A stretch of 20,031 nucleotides of DNA from an uncultured Bacillota bacterium (GCA_946631075.1 CAMOZS010000008.1:1-20031), one strand, 5' to 3'. Counted from the first letter of the stretch, positions 6,726 through 14,089 are shown. The notes: generated from the sequence alone by a model not told the origin. Made by a program: numbers and translations.

Positions 6726-8105
6726 ATGACAGAGAAGGAAGACAGGAAAAAAACAAAACTGAAGGCCGGCGGGTACCTGTTTGATAACAGGTACCTGTTC
6801 TGGCTTCTCGCCCCGCTGCTCGTTGAGCAGCTTTTTGCCTTTGCCGTGGGAGTGACCGACTCGGTCATGGTGGCTTCCGTCGGAGAGTCGGCGGTGTCGG
6901 CGGTATCCCTGGTGGATTCCATCATGATGCTGATCCTGGCCCTGATGGCGGCCCTTTCGACCGGCGGAGCGGTGGTGGTAGGTCAGTATCTTGGCCAGCG
7001 GCGGCTGACCCAGGTGAGAAAGACGGCGGACCAGCTGATCCTGGCGGTCCTGTCGATCGCCCTCATCATCACGGGGCTGCTGTACGCCCTGAAGGGGGTC
7101 CTGCTGCCTCTGATCTTCGGCGATATCGAAGAAGATGTCATGGAATACTGCGACACCTATTATATGATCACCGTGGCGTCGATCCCCTTTATCGCCATCT
7201 ATAACTCAGGGTCGGCTCTCTTTCGCAGCGCGGGCAATTCCCGGATCAGCATGATCATCTGTTTCTTCATGAACGTGATCAACATCCCGGGAAACTATAT
7301 CCTCCTCCATGTCTTCCACATGGGGGTCAGCGGGGTGGCGATCCCGACCCTGGCCGCCCGGGTCTTCTCGGCGGTCATGGTCTATGTCTTCCTGCGCAAT
7401 CCCCGGCTGAAAGTCCACCTGGGAAGGGGGCCCCTGGTCCGCCCGGATCTGCGGCTGATCCGCCAGATCCTGACCATCGGCATTCCAAACGCTGTGGAGA
7501 ACAGCATGTTCCAGCTGGGCAAGCTGATCCTGCTCAGTCTGATCTCCTCCCTGGGGACCGTCTCCATCGCGGCCAATGCGGTGGGCAATACGGTCGCGGG
7601 TCTGGCCATCCTTCCGGGAATGGCGGTCGGCATGGGGGCGGTGTCGGTCATCAGCCAGTGCGTCGGGGCAGGGGATTACGGCCAGGTCCGTTATTATACG
7701 AAAAAGCTGATCGTCTGGGCCTACATCGCTATGGGGGTCACCAACGCGCTGGGGATCGTCCTTCTTCCCTGGATCATGGATGTGTACAGCCTTTCCGAGG
7801 CGACATCGGATCTGGCGACGAAGGTCCTGCTGCTGAACTTCGTCTGCAGCATCGCCATCTGGCCCCTGTCCTTCACCTTCCCCAATGTGCTGAGGGCGGC
7901 GGGAGATGTCATGTACACGATGGTGGTAGGCGTGGGATCCATGTGGGTATTCCGGATCATGGCGGCCTACTTCCTGGCGGCCCATCTGCAGATGGGTCTG
8001 ATGGGGGTGTGGATGGCGATGATCCTGGACTGGATCGTCCGGTCCATCTGTTTCCTGGTGCGCTACAACAAGGGCCGGTGGATCCACCGGAGCATAGGAG
8101 GGTAG
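6726..8105 (+). CDS. MATE-family multidrug/Na+ or H+ antiporter
   Basis: This 459-residue hydrophobic protein has about 12 predicted membrane segments, the standard MATE length. The N-terminal segment LAPLLVEQLFAFAVGVTDSVMV and the following GGAVVVGQYLGQRR loop are characteristic. The second half repeats the pattern (IPNAVENSMFQLGKLILLSL, then MAVGMGAVSVISQCVGAG), as expected for the two-bundle architecture. MATE proteins export cationic drugs or metabolites in exchange for Na+ or H+; the substrate here is unknown. GGAGGA lies just before the ATG, and the CPBP gene follows after one base. A perfect 10-bp inverted repeat occurs within codons 16-24. Confidence 0.93.
   Translation: MTEKEDRKKTKLKAGGYLFDNRYLFWLLAPLLVEQLFAFAVGVTDSVMVASVGESAVSAVSLVDSIMMLILALMAALSTGGAVVVGQYLGQRRLTQVRKTADQLILAVLSIALIITGLLYALKGVLLPLIFGDIEEDVMEYCDTYYMITVASIPFIAIYNSGSALFRSAGNSRISMIICFFMNVINIPGNYILLHVFHMGVSGVAIPTLAARVFSAVMVYVFLRNPRLKVHLGRGPLVRPDLRLIRQILTIGIPNAVENSMFQLGKLILLSLISSLGTVSIAANAVGNTVAGLAILPGMAVGMGAVSVISQCVGAGDYGQVRYYTKKLIVWAYIAMGVTNALGIVLLPWIMDVYSLSEATSDLATKVLLLNFVCSIAIWPLSFTFPNVLRAAGDVMYTMVVGVGSMWVFRIMAAYFLAAHLQMGLMGVWMAMILDWIVRSICFLVRYNKGRWIHRSIGG
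6772..6795. repeat. Perfect 10-bp inverted repeat inside the MATE gene start
   Basis: GGTACCTGTT (6772-6781) and AACAGGTACC (6786-6795) are exact reverse complements separated by TGAT. The repeat lies 46 bases after the MATE start codon. It could form an mRNA hairpin with a 4-base loop or be a dyad binding site for a regulator. No T tract follows, so it is not an intrinsic terminator. Confidence 0.8.
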
Positions 8106-8106
8106 T

Positions 8107-9138
8107 ATGGATAGAGATAATCAAAAGCTGAAGTTTGACCGGCACGATCTGATCGTCTGGATCATGGCGGTCACGATCGTCTGGTATGTATTTGGCTTCT
8201 CGCTGATAGGGGAGATCCTGTTCTCCAACAGTTTCACTCCCTTTCACGGCCTGATGCAGAAGATCCATTATATGCCCGACGCCAACCGGTTCGCCATCAC
8301 CATGTATCTGGCCACCCTGCCGGCATTTATCGGGGCCTTCCTGTATACCGGGATCCCCAAACGGAATCGGTTCATCTTTCGGACCTTCCTGCCTTCCCAT
8401 CCGGGGAACACTGCCGGCATCCTGCTGCTGGGGCTTGCGGTCGGTTTTCTCATGAATTTCGCCTGCATCCTCTGCGCCCTGATCCACGGGGACATCAAGC
8501 TTTTCCTCAACTTCGGCCTGTCCCAGATCCCCTTCTATCTGTTCGCTCTGGTCTGCGTATTCGTCCAAAGCTCAGCGGAGGAGCTCTGGACCCGGGGCTT
8601 CATGTATGAACGGATCAATGTGCGCTATCCTCTGTGGGTGGCCATCCTGGTCAACGGGGTCTTCTTCGGATTCCTCCATATCTTCAATGACGGGGTCGGC
8701 TTCCTGCCCATCCTGGACATCTGCATCTGTGGTGTTTCTTTCTCGCTGGCCAAGTGGTACACCGGGAGCATCTGGTTCCCCATGGGGATCCATACGGCCT
8801 GGAACTTCACTCAGAATTTCCTCTTCGGCCTTCCCAACAGCGGGCTGGTCTCGGAGGCTTCCGTCTTCGGTATGGACGCGGCCAGCGCCACCGATTCGGT
8901 TGTGTATAACGTTGCTTTCGGCGTGGAAGGAGCCGTGCCTGCTGTCCTGGCGGACGCCGTTCTGGGCATCGCCTGCCTGGTCCTTGCCGCCCGCAAAGGC
9001 CGCCTGGGCGAGCTGACCCAGAAGGTGGGCCGTCCCCCTGATCTGCCGGACCCGTCGGAACTGGCAGACGGCCAGAGCCGCTGGGTGTATCGGGAGGATG
9101 CTGAGCCGGAGCAGACGGGCCGGGAGGAGATCAGATGA
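8107..9138 (+). CDS. CPBP-family intramembrane glutamic protease
   Basis: This 343-residue polytopic membrane protein carries the three signature motifs of CPBP (Abi/Rce1-like) proteases. These are EExxxR in AEELWTRG (Glu158, Glu159, Arg163), FxxxH in FFGFLH (His191), and HxxxN in HTAWNF (His229, Asn233). Such enzymes cleave prenylated or peptide substrates within the membrane and often act in peptide maturation or self-immunity. The C-terminal ~60 residues are hydrophilic and Pro/Asp/Glu-rich, probably cytosolic, and longer than in many relatives. GGAGGG precedes the ATG, which begins one base after the MATE stop. The last codons overlap the radical SAM start (ATGA), so the three genes form one translational unit. 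Confidence 0.92.
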   Translation: MDRDNQKLKFDRHDLIVWIMAVTIVWYVFGFSLIGEILFSNSFTPFHGLMQKIHYMPDANRFAITMYLATLPAFIGAFLYTGIPKRNRFIFRTFLPSHPGNTAGILLLGLAVGFLMNFACILCALIHGDIKLFLNFGLSQIPFYLFALVCVFVQSSAEELWTRGFMYERINVRYPLWVAILVNGVFFGFLHIFNDGVGFLPILDICICGVSFSLAKWYTGSIWFPMGIHTAWNFTQNFLFGLPNSGLVSEASVFGMDAASATDSVVYNVAFGVEGAVPAVLADAVLGIACLVLAARKGRLGELTQKVGRPPDLPDPSELADGQSRWVYREDAEPEQTGREEIR

Positions 9139-10286
9139 GTCAAGCGAGGACCTTTCACATTGGACCGATCCGCCCGCCAAGTGAGGCGGAGAGCCTTCTC
9201 CTGCAGGTGACAAGGGGATGCACCTGGAACAAATGCAGGTTCTGCAATCTTTACCGGGATACCCGGTTCAAGGCCTACAGCGCTGATGAAGTGAAGCGGG
9301 ATATCGATGTGATCGCTTCCTACGCGGAGGAGATCCGGGGATATCTGCACGGGCTGCAATGGGATCTGGACGGGCTGAATGAACGGCTGGCTTCGATCCC
9401 CGACGATGAGCAGCGGCAGTGCTTCTATATGGTCGCCCGGTGGCTGCTTGGGGGAGGGGAGACTGTATTCCTGCAGGACGGCAATACGACAGCGCTCAGC
9501 AGCGGCCGGCTGTCGGATGTTCTGATCTACCTGAAGAAGACTTTTCCCCAGATCCGCAGGATCACTTCTTACGGTCGGGCGGAGGAGCTTTCCCGTCATG
9601 ACGCGGATTATTTCGCTGAGCTGAAGGAGGCGGGCCTTGACCGCATCCATTCAGGTTTCGAGACAGGCTCCGACCGGGTCCTGGAATTGATCCACAAGGG
9701 AACGACTTCGGACCACGAGATCAGGGCAGGCAAAAATATCCGGGCCGGCGGTATCGAACTGAGCATCTACTTCATGCCGGGGATCGGGGGCAAGGAATTG
9801 TCTGAGGAGAACGCCGAAGGTACCGCCCGCGTGCTGAACGAGGCGGAGCCTGACTTCATCCGGATCCGGACCGGGGCGGTGAAGCCGGGGACGGAATTAT
9901 ATGACGACTATCTGCAGGGACGGTTCAGCCTTTGCAGTGACGACGACAAAGTCCGGGAGATCCGCCGAGTGATCGAGCTTACCCCAAAAGCTGGGACCCG
10001 CCTTGTCAGCGATCACATGGTCAATCTCCTGCAGGATATAGAAGGGTGCCTGGGTCTTGAGAGGGACCGGCGCCGGATGCTGGGTCGTATCGACGAGTAT
10101 ATGGAGCTTCCGGAAACGGACCGCAGAGTGTTCCAGCTTTTGCGAAGGACGCTCAGGGCATACGATCTGGATGATATGAAGCGGCTTTCGGAGGCGGAGA
10201 TGGGGCAGCTGCGGGAGGCGGTTGCGGCGCCGACGGACCGGCAGTGGGACGAGAAGATGAACGGCTACATCAGCAGGTTTATTTAA
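9135..10286 (+). CDS. Radical SAM protein with CX4CX2C cluster motif
   Basis: This 383-residue protein has a [4Fe-4S]-binding loop near the N-terminus: GCTWNKCRFCNLY gives Cys29-x4-Cys34-x2-Cys37, where the canonical spacing is CX3CX2C. The glycine-rich SAM region and beta strands follow (IRRITSYGRAEELS, then LDRIHSGFETGSDRVL and ELSIYFMPGIGGKEL), resembling the Elp3/HemN-like subgroup. No SPASM auxiliary cluster cysteines are visible; the C-terminus is helical and hydrophilic. The reaction is unknown. ATG 9135 overlaps the CPBP stop by 4 bases, and GGAGGA lies just upstream. It is the last gene of the operon, and a non-coding stretch follows without an obvious terminator. Confidence 0.85.
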   Translation: MSQARTFHIGPIRPPSEAESLLLQVTRGCTWNKCRFCNLYRDTRFKAYSADEVKRDIDVIASYAEEIRGYLHGLQWDLDGLNERLASIPDDEQRQCFYMVARWLLGGGETVFLQDGNTTALSSGRLSDVLIYLKKTFPQIRRITSYGRAEELSRHDADYFAELKEAGLDRIHSGFETGSDRVLELIHKGTTSDHEIRAGKNIRAGGIELSIYFMPGIGGKELSEENAEGTARVLNEAEPDFIRIRTGAVKPGTELYDDYLQGRFSLCSDDDKVREIRRVIELTPKAGTRLVSDHMVNLLQDIEGCLGLERDRRRMLGRIDEYMELPETDRRVFQLLRRTLRAYDLDDMKRLSEAEMGQLREAVAAPTDRQWDEKMNGYISRFI

Positions 10287-10687
10287 GGCCTGAATGTGGT
10301 GTGAAATCTATTCGGACATAATCGGCGCAGGTGTTCCTTTCCTCGATCAGACCGGAGATTGACGAAGAGTATGTTGCAACGTTTTCCCGAAAAATCGACA
10401 ATCTGCAACGCAGGGGCATTTCAGGAAGAAAATCAGAGCATTTTCAAGGCCCAAACCGCTTCGGTTGCAGAACCTCTCACGGATTTTCGGAAACCGCAAC
10501 GATTCACCTGTATTTGATGCAGTTTCTTATTATTTTAAAAATTATTTATAACGGCAGCTGTGATAGCAGCCTTTGAAGGGCCGATTGAGGGCATGACAGC
10601 TTGTGTTGTTGCAGTTTCAAAAAAATATGAATCAGAGATGCAACAGTAGAGGGAAAACGCCCCATTGTATCAATGCGTCATTCGGAT
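10287..10687. other. Non-coding stretch with inverted repeats and TGCAAC/GTTGCA motifs
   Basis: About 400 bases contain no credible gene. An imperfect inverted repeat pairs 10373-10396 with 10482-10500 (GATTTTCGGAAACCGCAAC on the right arm). Inside it, CTGCAAC (10403-10409) and GTTGCAG (10464-10470) form a second nested pair. Further TGTTGCA/TGCAACA copies lie at about 10607-10646. The part around 10510-10552 is very AT-rich compared with the surrounding genes. The stretch may hold promoters for the downstream RNA or a relic mobile element; I saw no clear -35/-10 pair. Confidence 0.5.
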
Positions 10688-10839
10688 CTGTTGGCGGGGC
10701 TCGGCCGTAGACCGCCACGCGCTAAAGCGCTGCGGTCCTGGCAGAGGGCCTTCCGCGGTTCAGGCTTCGCAAAGCTCGCCATCACCGGGATAGGCCTCTC
10801 AACCCGTTTCACGGGCCCGAGCCCACATAGGTTCAACAG
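10688..10839 (+). ncRNA. Candidate multi-branched structured RNA, class not identified
   Basis: The stretch folds into a closed multi-branch structure. P1 pairs CTGTTG 10688-10693 with CAACAG 10834-10839. P2 pairs GGGCTCGG 10697-10704 with CCGAGCCC 10817-10824. P3 pairs GACCGC 10710-10715 with GCGGTC 10732-10737, capped by GCGC-TAAA-GCGC. P4 pairs 10743-10751 with 10792-10799 (8 bp, one bulged G). P5 is the hairpin CCCGT-TTC-ACGGG at 10803-10815. A terminator hairpin starts one base after P1. The + strand is preferred because on the - strand the RNA would sit downstream of the tRNA genes and beyond that hairpin. I found no tmRNA 3' end, SRP GGAAGCAGCC-type loop or RNase P core. Known structured RNAs such as 6S or the raiA motif were not matched from memory. 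Confidence 0.6.
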
Positions 10840-10840
10840 T

Positions 10841-10875
10841 AACACAAAAGGACGGCGAATGCCGTCCTTTGTGTT
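10841..10875. terminator. Bidirectional hairpin terminator between structured RNA and tRNA-Ala
   Basis: AACACAAAAGGACGGC (10841-10856) pairs with 10861-10875 around a GAAT loop, with a single bulged A. Short A and T runs lie at the stem base on both strands. It therefore could end transcription of the + strand RNA candidate and of the - strand tRNA unit. Confidence 0.75.
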
Positions 10876-10876
10876 A

Positions 10877-10952
10877 TGGTGGAGCATACGGGGCTCGAAC
10901 CCGTGACCTCATGACTGCCAGTCATGCGCGCTCCCAGCTGCGCCAATGCCCC
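10877..10952 (-). tRNA. tRNA-Ala(GGC)
   Basis: The reverse complement folds as a full cloverleaf of 76 bases. The acceptor GGGGCAT pairs with ATGCTCC and includes the G3:U70 pair that identifies alanine tRNAs. The anticodon stem CATGA/TCATG encloses loop CTGGCAG, giving anticodon GGC for GCC codons. The T loop is TTCGAGC, the discriminator is A and CCA is encoded. It begins one base after the tRNA-Thr gene and is followed by the hairpin terminator. Confidence 0.96.
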
Positions 10953-10953
10953 A

Positions 10954-11029
10954 TGGAGCCACTGGCCGGGATCGAACCGGCCACCTGCACGTTACGAATG
11001 TGCTGCTCTGCCAGATGAGCTACAGTGGC
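10954..11029 (-). tRNA. tRNA-Thr(CGT)
   Basis: The reverse complement gives a 76-base cloverleaf. The acceptor GCCACTG pairs with CAGTGGC, the D stem is GCTC/GAGC, the anticodon loop TTCGTAA gives anticodon CGT for ACG codons, and the T arm is GCCGG-TTCGATC-CCGGC. The discriminator is T and CCA is encoded. The pair closing the anticodon loop is an A-C mismatch (31-39). It lies 36 bases downstream of the membrane-anchored repeat protein gene and may share its transcript. Confidence 0.95.
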
Positions 11030-11065
11030 TCGTATGATAAGGATCTGTTCCCGGAACTGCTAGGA

Positions 11066-11986
11066 TCAGTTCTCGAGGTCGTTGATCATATCATCGATGT
11101 CATTATATTGTGTCTGGTCTGTCGTGTTCGGACCGATCTGAGGATCGGATGCCGGGCCGATCAGGAACCAGTAGGCGAGACCCAACAGAGCGAATACCGC
11201 CAGGATGATCAGGAAAATGATGATCCCTTTCTTGAAACGGGCGGAATTCTCCGCAGGATCCACTGCAGCTGAAGTCTCTTCGTAAGCGACCTGGCCGCCG
11301 GACTTCCTGGCCTGTTTCTCGCGCTTGGCAGCTTCCTTGTCTGCCTTACGCTGTTCTTTTTCTCTGCGTTTGCGTTCCTTGGCGGTAAGGATCGGTTCCT
11401 CCGCCGCGGTTTCTTCTGCCGGTGTTTCGGCCGGAATCTCCTCAGCTGCCGGAACCTCCTCGACTGGAGTCTCAGCTGCCGGAACTTCTTCAGCCGGAAC
11501 TTCTTCGACAGGAGTTTCCTCAACTACCGGAGCTTCCTCGACAGGAGCGACCGGAGTCTCGACCGGAATCTCCTCGACCGGAGCTTCTTCCGCAGGAACT
11601 TCTGCTGCCGGAGCTTCCTCAACAGGAGCGACCGGCGTTTCCGCCGCAGGAACTTCCTCGACAGGAACTTCCTCAGCCGGAGTTTCTTCGACAGGAGCGG
11701 CCGGAGCTGCCTCTGTCTTCTCAGTCTTCGCGGGAGCCTTGGCCGGAGCGGCCTTGCGGTGCATCTGCTGGACCTGAGAGAAGATTGCCTTCAGGACCTT
11801 GCTGTCCTTCTCCTCATAGGGGAGCAGGACGACCTCATCATCACATTTGAATCCGTATATGTGCTTGCCCTCGGAATGGCGAAGCTCGGTAATGTGCGAG
11901 TACAGATACTCTTTCCCTGCGACAGTAACTGATTTAGTTGTAAATTGAACTTCCCGTCCGTTTGAGAGGATGTCTATCGTCTTCAT
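11066..11986 (-). CDS. Membrane-anchored protein with acidic Pro/Ala/Val/Glu repeat linker, function unknown
   Basis: This 306-residue protein is not recognised as a named family. Residues 1-75 form a compact beta-rich-looking domain (MKTIDILSNGREVQFTTKSV, then GFKCDDEVVLLPYEE). Residues 79-198 are a low-complexity linker of VEE, PAEE and AAETPV units. Residues ~199-228 are very basic (KERKRREKEQ, then KADKEAAKREKQARK). A single membrane helix spans ~254-277, with a 29-residue acidic tail. This suggests a cytosolic head on a long stalk tethered to the membrane. I chose the ATG at 11986 because GCGGAG lies 6 bases upstream; a TTG at 12010 in the same frame lacks such a site. It is transcribed divergently from the DivIVA-like gene, whose product has a similar repeat tail. 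A shared scaffold or septal role is inference. Confidence 0.8.
   Translation of the reverse strand: MKTIDILSNGREVQFTTKSVTVAGKEYLYSHITELRHSEGKHIYGFKCDDEVVLLPYEEKDSKVLKAIFSQVQQMHRKAAPAKAPAKTEKTEAAPAAPVEETPAEEVPVEEVPAAETPVAPVEEAPAAEVPAEEAPVEEIPVETPVAPVEEAPVVEETPVEEVPAEEVPAAETPVEEVPAAEEIPAETPAEETAAEEPILTAKERKRREKEQRKADKEAAKREKQARKSGGQVAYEETSAAVDPAENSARFKKGIIIFLIILAVFALLGLAYWFLIGPASDPQIGPNTTDQTQYNDIDDMINDLEN
11393..11746 (-). repeat. Low-complexity coding repeat (VEE/PAEE/AAETP units)
   Basis: About 118 codons of the membrane-anchored protein consist of short imperfect repeats of Val, Glu, Pro, Ala and Thr. The same DNA words (for example GGAACTTCCTC, GGAGCTTCCTC, ACAGGAGCGACCGG) recur on the + strand. 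This creates long spurious frames on the opposite strand. Confidence 0.85.
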
Positions 11987-12019
11987 CAAATTCTCCGCTT
12001 TCAAATACAACCATAAGTT

Positions 12020-12049
12020 ATAATAGACCCAACCCGACTAAAAAGTCAA
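12020..12049 (-). promoter_or_regulatory. Sigma-A-type promoter for the membrane-anchored repeat protein
   Basis: On the - strand TTGACT (12044-12049) and TATTAT (12020-12025) are separated by 18 bases and match the -35 and -10 consensus well. The start codon follows about 33 bases downstream of the -10. Confidence 0.75.
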
Positions 12050-12077
12050 CTAATTTTGTAAAAATTACAGAATTAGG

Positions 12078-12106
12078 AAGACAAACCAAAAAATCAATGT
12101 TATAAT
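12078..12106 (+). promoter_or_regulatory. Extended -10 promoter for the DivIVA-like gene
   Basis: TGTTATAAT gives a perfect -10 (TATAAT, 12101-12106) with the extended TGn element. AAGACA (12078-12083), 17 bases upstream, is a weaker -35. The spacing and the 44 bases to the start codon suit a sigma-A transcript. Confidence 0.8.
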
Positions 12107-12150
12107 GAATCAGCAAATCTGGTTCTAAGTTGATAAAGTAGAGGTTTCGT

Positions 12151-13425
12151 ATGGATATTAGTGTATTAACCGAACAGAGACGAGAAATGGTCATCAATCT
12201 GCTGAAGGGAATGAAGATCAGGAAGAGCGATGGCGAAGGATTTGACAAGGACGATGTTTACGCGTGTATGCAGCAGCTATGTGATGTATACGAGAAGAGC
12301 ATCGATGAACTGACCGTTGGTTATGAAACCGAACTCGGCGAATTGCAGGACAAATATCAGAAATACGATGAGAACAATGATCTTTATATCAGCTTAATCA
12401 TGGAGGCCAAGAAGAGCAGCAACGAGATCATTAACAAGGCCAAGGACGAAGTAGATGAGATCCTTGCAGCCGGTAAGGAACAGATTGCTCTTCAGGAAGA
12501 GGAAATCGAGAAGTGCAGAGCGGCTGCGGCTCAGGAGAAGGCTGACCTGGATACAGAACTTCAGCAGGCCAGAGCGGCTGCCGAGAAAGAGAAGGCTGAC
12601 CTGGCTGCGCAGATCGAGGAAGAGAAGGCCCAGGCCGAAGCTTCAAGACAGCAGTACAGAGATCAGATGGCCGTCATGGATCAGGAATTTGACGAGATCA
12701 AGACCAATATCCTGAGAACCGCCGGCAAGATCGACGGACTGAGAGCCCAGCTGGAAGAAACGGATCACAGCGCTGCATGGGAAGTTCAGGATGAACCGGC
12801 CCCGGTCAGCGTACCCGAACCGGACCTGGCAGTCGAGAAGGAAGAACCGGCAGAAGCACCGGAAGAGCTGACCTTCGAAGAACTGGTCGCCAAGCTGCAG
12901 GCAGAAGATGAAGCTGCAAAGGCTGGACAGCCGGCAGAAGTAGAAGCGCCGGCAGAGCCGCCGGTAGTTGAGCCGGAGATCGAAGTCCCGGCAGCAGCAG
13001 AACCGGAAGTAGAAGAATTCCATTTTGAACCCACATTCGACGCCCCGGCAGAACCGGCCCCGGAGATCCCGGCGGAACCGGTCATCGAAGAGCCGGCAGC
13101 AGAGATCCCCGAAGTTGAGATCCCGGCAGTAGAAGTCCCCGAGGAGATCCCCGTACAGGAAGTGATCCCGGAGGAGCCGGTCATCGAAGCGCCGGCGGCA
13201 GAGCTTCCCATCGAGGAACTCCCCATTGAGGAACTCCCGATCGAAGAGATCGTAGCGGAGACCCCGGCGGAAGCAGCTGCTGCAGAAGAAGGTCTGGGCA
13301 AGATCGAGGATCTGGCCCTGGAGGAGATCCCCGCCGATCTTCCTGAAGCAGCGGAAGCTGTCGCGGAAGAAGAGCCCATCGAAGAGATCTCTTTCGAAGG
13401 CCTGGAGGAACTGTTCAAGGATTAG
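12151..13425 (+). CDS. DivIVA-like coiled-coil protein with acidic Pro-rich tail
   Basis: This is a 424-residue protein. Residues ~28-105 resemble the DivIVA/GpsB N-terminal region and first coiled coil (GEGFDKDDVYACMQQLCDVY, then MEAKKSSNEIINKAKDEVDE). Residues ~106-205 continue as a charged coiled coil with an internal repeat (AAAAQEKADLDTELQQARA, then AAAEKEKADLAAQIEEEKA). Residues 215-420 are low-complexity and acidic (VEAPAEPP, EIEVPAA, and three ELPIE units), ending in a short FEGLEELFKD motif. DivIVA proteins bind negatively curved membrane at poles and septa and recruit division or wall factors. AGAGG (12140-12144) lies 6 bases before the ATG. A strong terminator follows, so the gene is a single unit. 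The family assignment rests on pattern, and the exact role is unknown. Confidence 0.8.
   Translation: MDISVLTEQRREMVINLLKGMKIRKSDGEGFDKDDVYACMQQLCDVYEKSIDELTVGYETELGELQDKYQKYDENNDLYISLIMEAKKSSNEIINKAKDEVDEILAAGKEQIALQEEEIEKCRAAAAQEKADLDTELQQARAAAEKEKADLAAQIEEEKAQAEASRQQYRDQMAVMDQEFDEIKTNILRTAGKIDGLRAQLEETDHSAAWEVQDEPAPVSVPEPDLAVEKEEPAEAPEELTFEELVAKLQAEDEAAKAGQPAEVEAPAEPPVVEPEIEVPAAAEPEVEEFHFEPTFDAPAEPAPEIPAEPVIEEPAAEIPEVEIPAVEVPEEIPVQEVIPEEPVIEAPAAELPIEELPIEELPIEEIVAETPAEAAAAEEGLGKIEDLALEEIPADLPEAAEAVAEEEPIEEISFEGLEELFKD
12793..13410 (+). repeat. Low-complexity acidic coding repeat in the DivIVA-like protein
   Basis: About 206 codons encode Pro/Ala/Glu/Val/Ile-rich short repeats, including three consecutive ELPIE units near 13201-13245. 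Composition is much like the linker of the divergent neighbour, though the unit order differs. Confidence 0.8.
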
Positions 13426-13446
13426 TCGGGCAGACATAGAAGTTCG

Positions 13447-13482
13447 GCGCACGGCAGCGGGTCGCTGCCGTGCGCATTTTTC
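13447..13482 (+). terminator. Strong intrinsic terminator after the DivIVA-like gene
   Basis: GCGCACGGCAGCG (13447-13459) and CGCTGCCGTGCGC (13463-13475) form a perfect 13-bp stem with a GGT loop. It is followed by ATTTTT. It ends 17 bases before the xpt start codon, so xpt needs readthrough or a promoter overlapping this element. Confidence 0.93.
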
Positions 13483-13498
13483 GTACTGAGGAGAAGAC

Positions 13499-14089
13499 AT
13501 GGAAGCACTGAAAGAAAAAATACGCACCGATGGAGTCGCTATCGGCAAGGATATCGTCAAGGTGGACGGTTTTCTGAACCATCAGATCGATGTGAAATTC
13601 CTGAACGAGATCGGACAGGAGTTCGCCCGCAGATTCGCGGACGTGAAGATCGACCGGATCCTGACCGTTGAAGCCAGCGGGATCGCCATCGCGGCCTGCA
13701 CCGCTCCCCACTTCGGCTATCCGCCGGTGGTCTTTGCCAAGAAAGCCGCGCCCAATACCATGGTCGAAGGATTCTATGAGGAAGAAGCCAGATCCTTTAC
13801 CAAGGGGACCGTATCCAAACTGCGGGTATCCAAACGTTTTCTGCATCCCGGAGAGCAGGTCCTGATCCTCGATGACTTCCTGGCCTATGGCGAGGCTTCC
13901 CAGGCTTTGGTCGAGATCGTCCGCAAGGCCGGCGCGGAAGTGGCCGGCATCGGTATCGTGATCGAGAAGGGATTCCAGGGCGGAAGCGATAAACTGCGGG
14001 CCAGGGGATGCCGGGTCGAGTCACTGGCGGTCATCGAGAAGATCGAAGACGGCCAGATCACATTCGGAGGAGAAGATGCAGGGGAATAA
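13499..14089 (+). CDS. xpt: Xanthine phosphoribosyltransferase
   Basis: This 196-residue protein matches Xpt throughout. MEALKEKIRTDG and the VDGFLNHQIDV start are typical, VEASGIAIAA forms the base/PRPP pocket, and QVLILDDFLAYGEA (residues ~120-133) is the PRPP-binding loop. It converts xanthine and PRPP to XMP in purine salvage. GAGGAG precedes the ATG. The upstream gap is occupied by the terminator of the previous gene, and no purine riboswitch core is visible. The last 14 bases overlap the PHP-domain gene. Confidence 0.95.
   Translation: MEALKEKIRTDGVAIGKDIVKVDGFLNHQIDVKFLNEIGQEFARRFADVKIDRILTVEASGIAIAACTAPHFGYPPVVFAKKAAPNTMVEGFYEEEARSFTKGTVSKLRVSKRFLHPGEQVLILDDFLAYGEASQALVEIVRKAGAEVAGIGIVIEKGFQGGSDKLRARGCRVESLAVIEKIEDGQITFGGEDAGE

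Noticed and set aside
10331..10576. Possible 81-residue gene after the radical SAM gene
   Set aside because: Starts at GTG without a ribosome-binding site, has no recognisable motif and overlaps the inverted repeats.
10673..10906. Short frames on both strands over the structured RNA
   Set aside because: They run through RNA stems and the tRNA gene, which explain the sequence better.
11047..11057. 11-bp palindrome GTTCCCGGAAC between tRNA-Thr and the - strand gene
   Set aside because: Short and without T tract or repeated copies; could be chance or a processing hairpin.
11325..11850. Ser/Gly/Ala- and Pro/Leu-rich frames on the + strand
   Set aside because: They are antisense readings of the VEE/PAEE coding repeats.
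12786..13418. Ser/Gly-rich frame on the - strand opposite the DivIVA-like tail
   Set aside because: Antisense reading of a low-complexity repeat with no ribosome-binding site.
13426..13498. Purine riboswitch before xpt
   Set aside because: The gap is filled by the terminator of the preceding gene, and no riboswitch core is visible.
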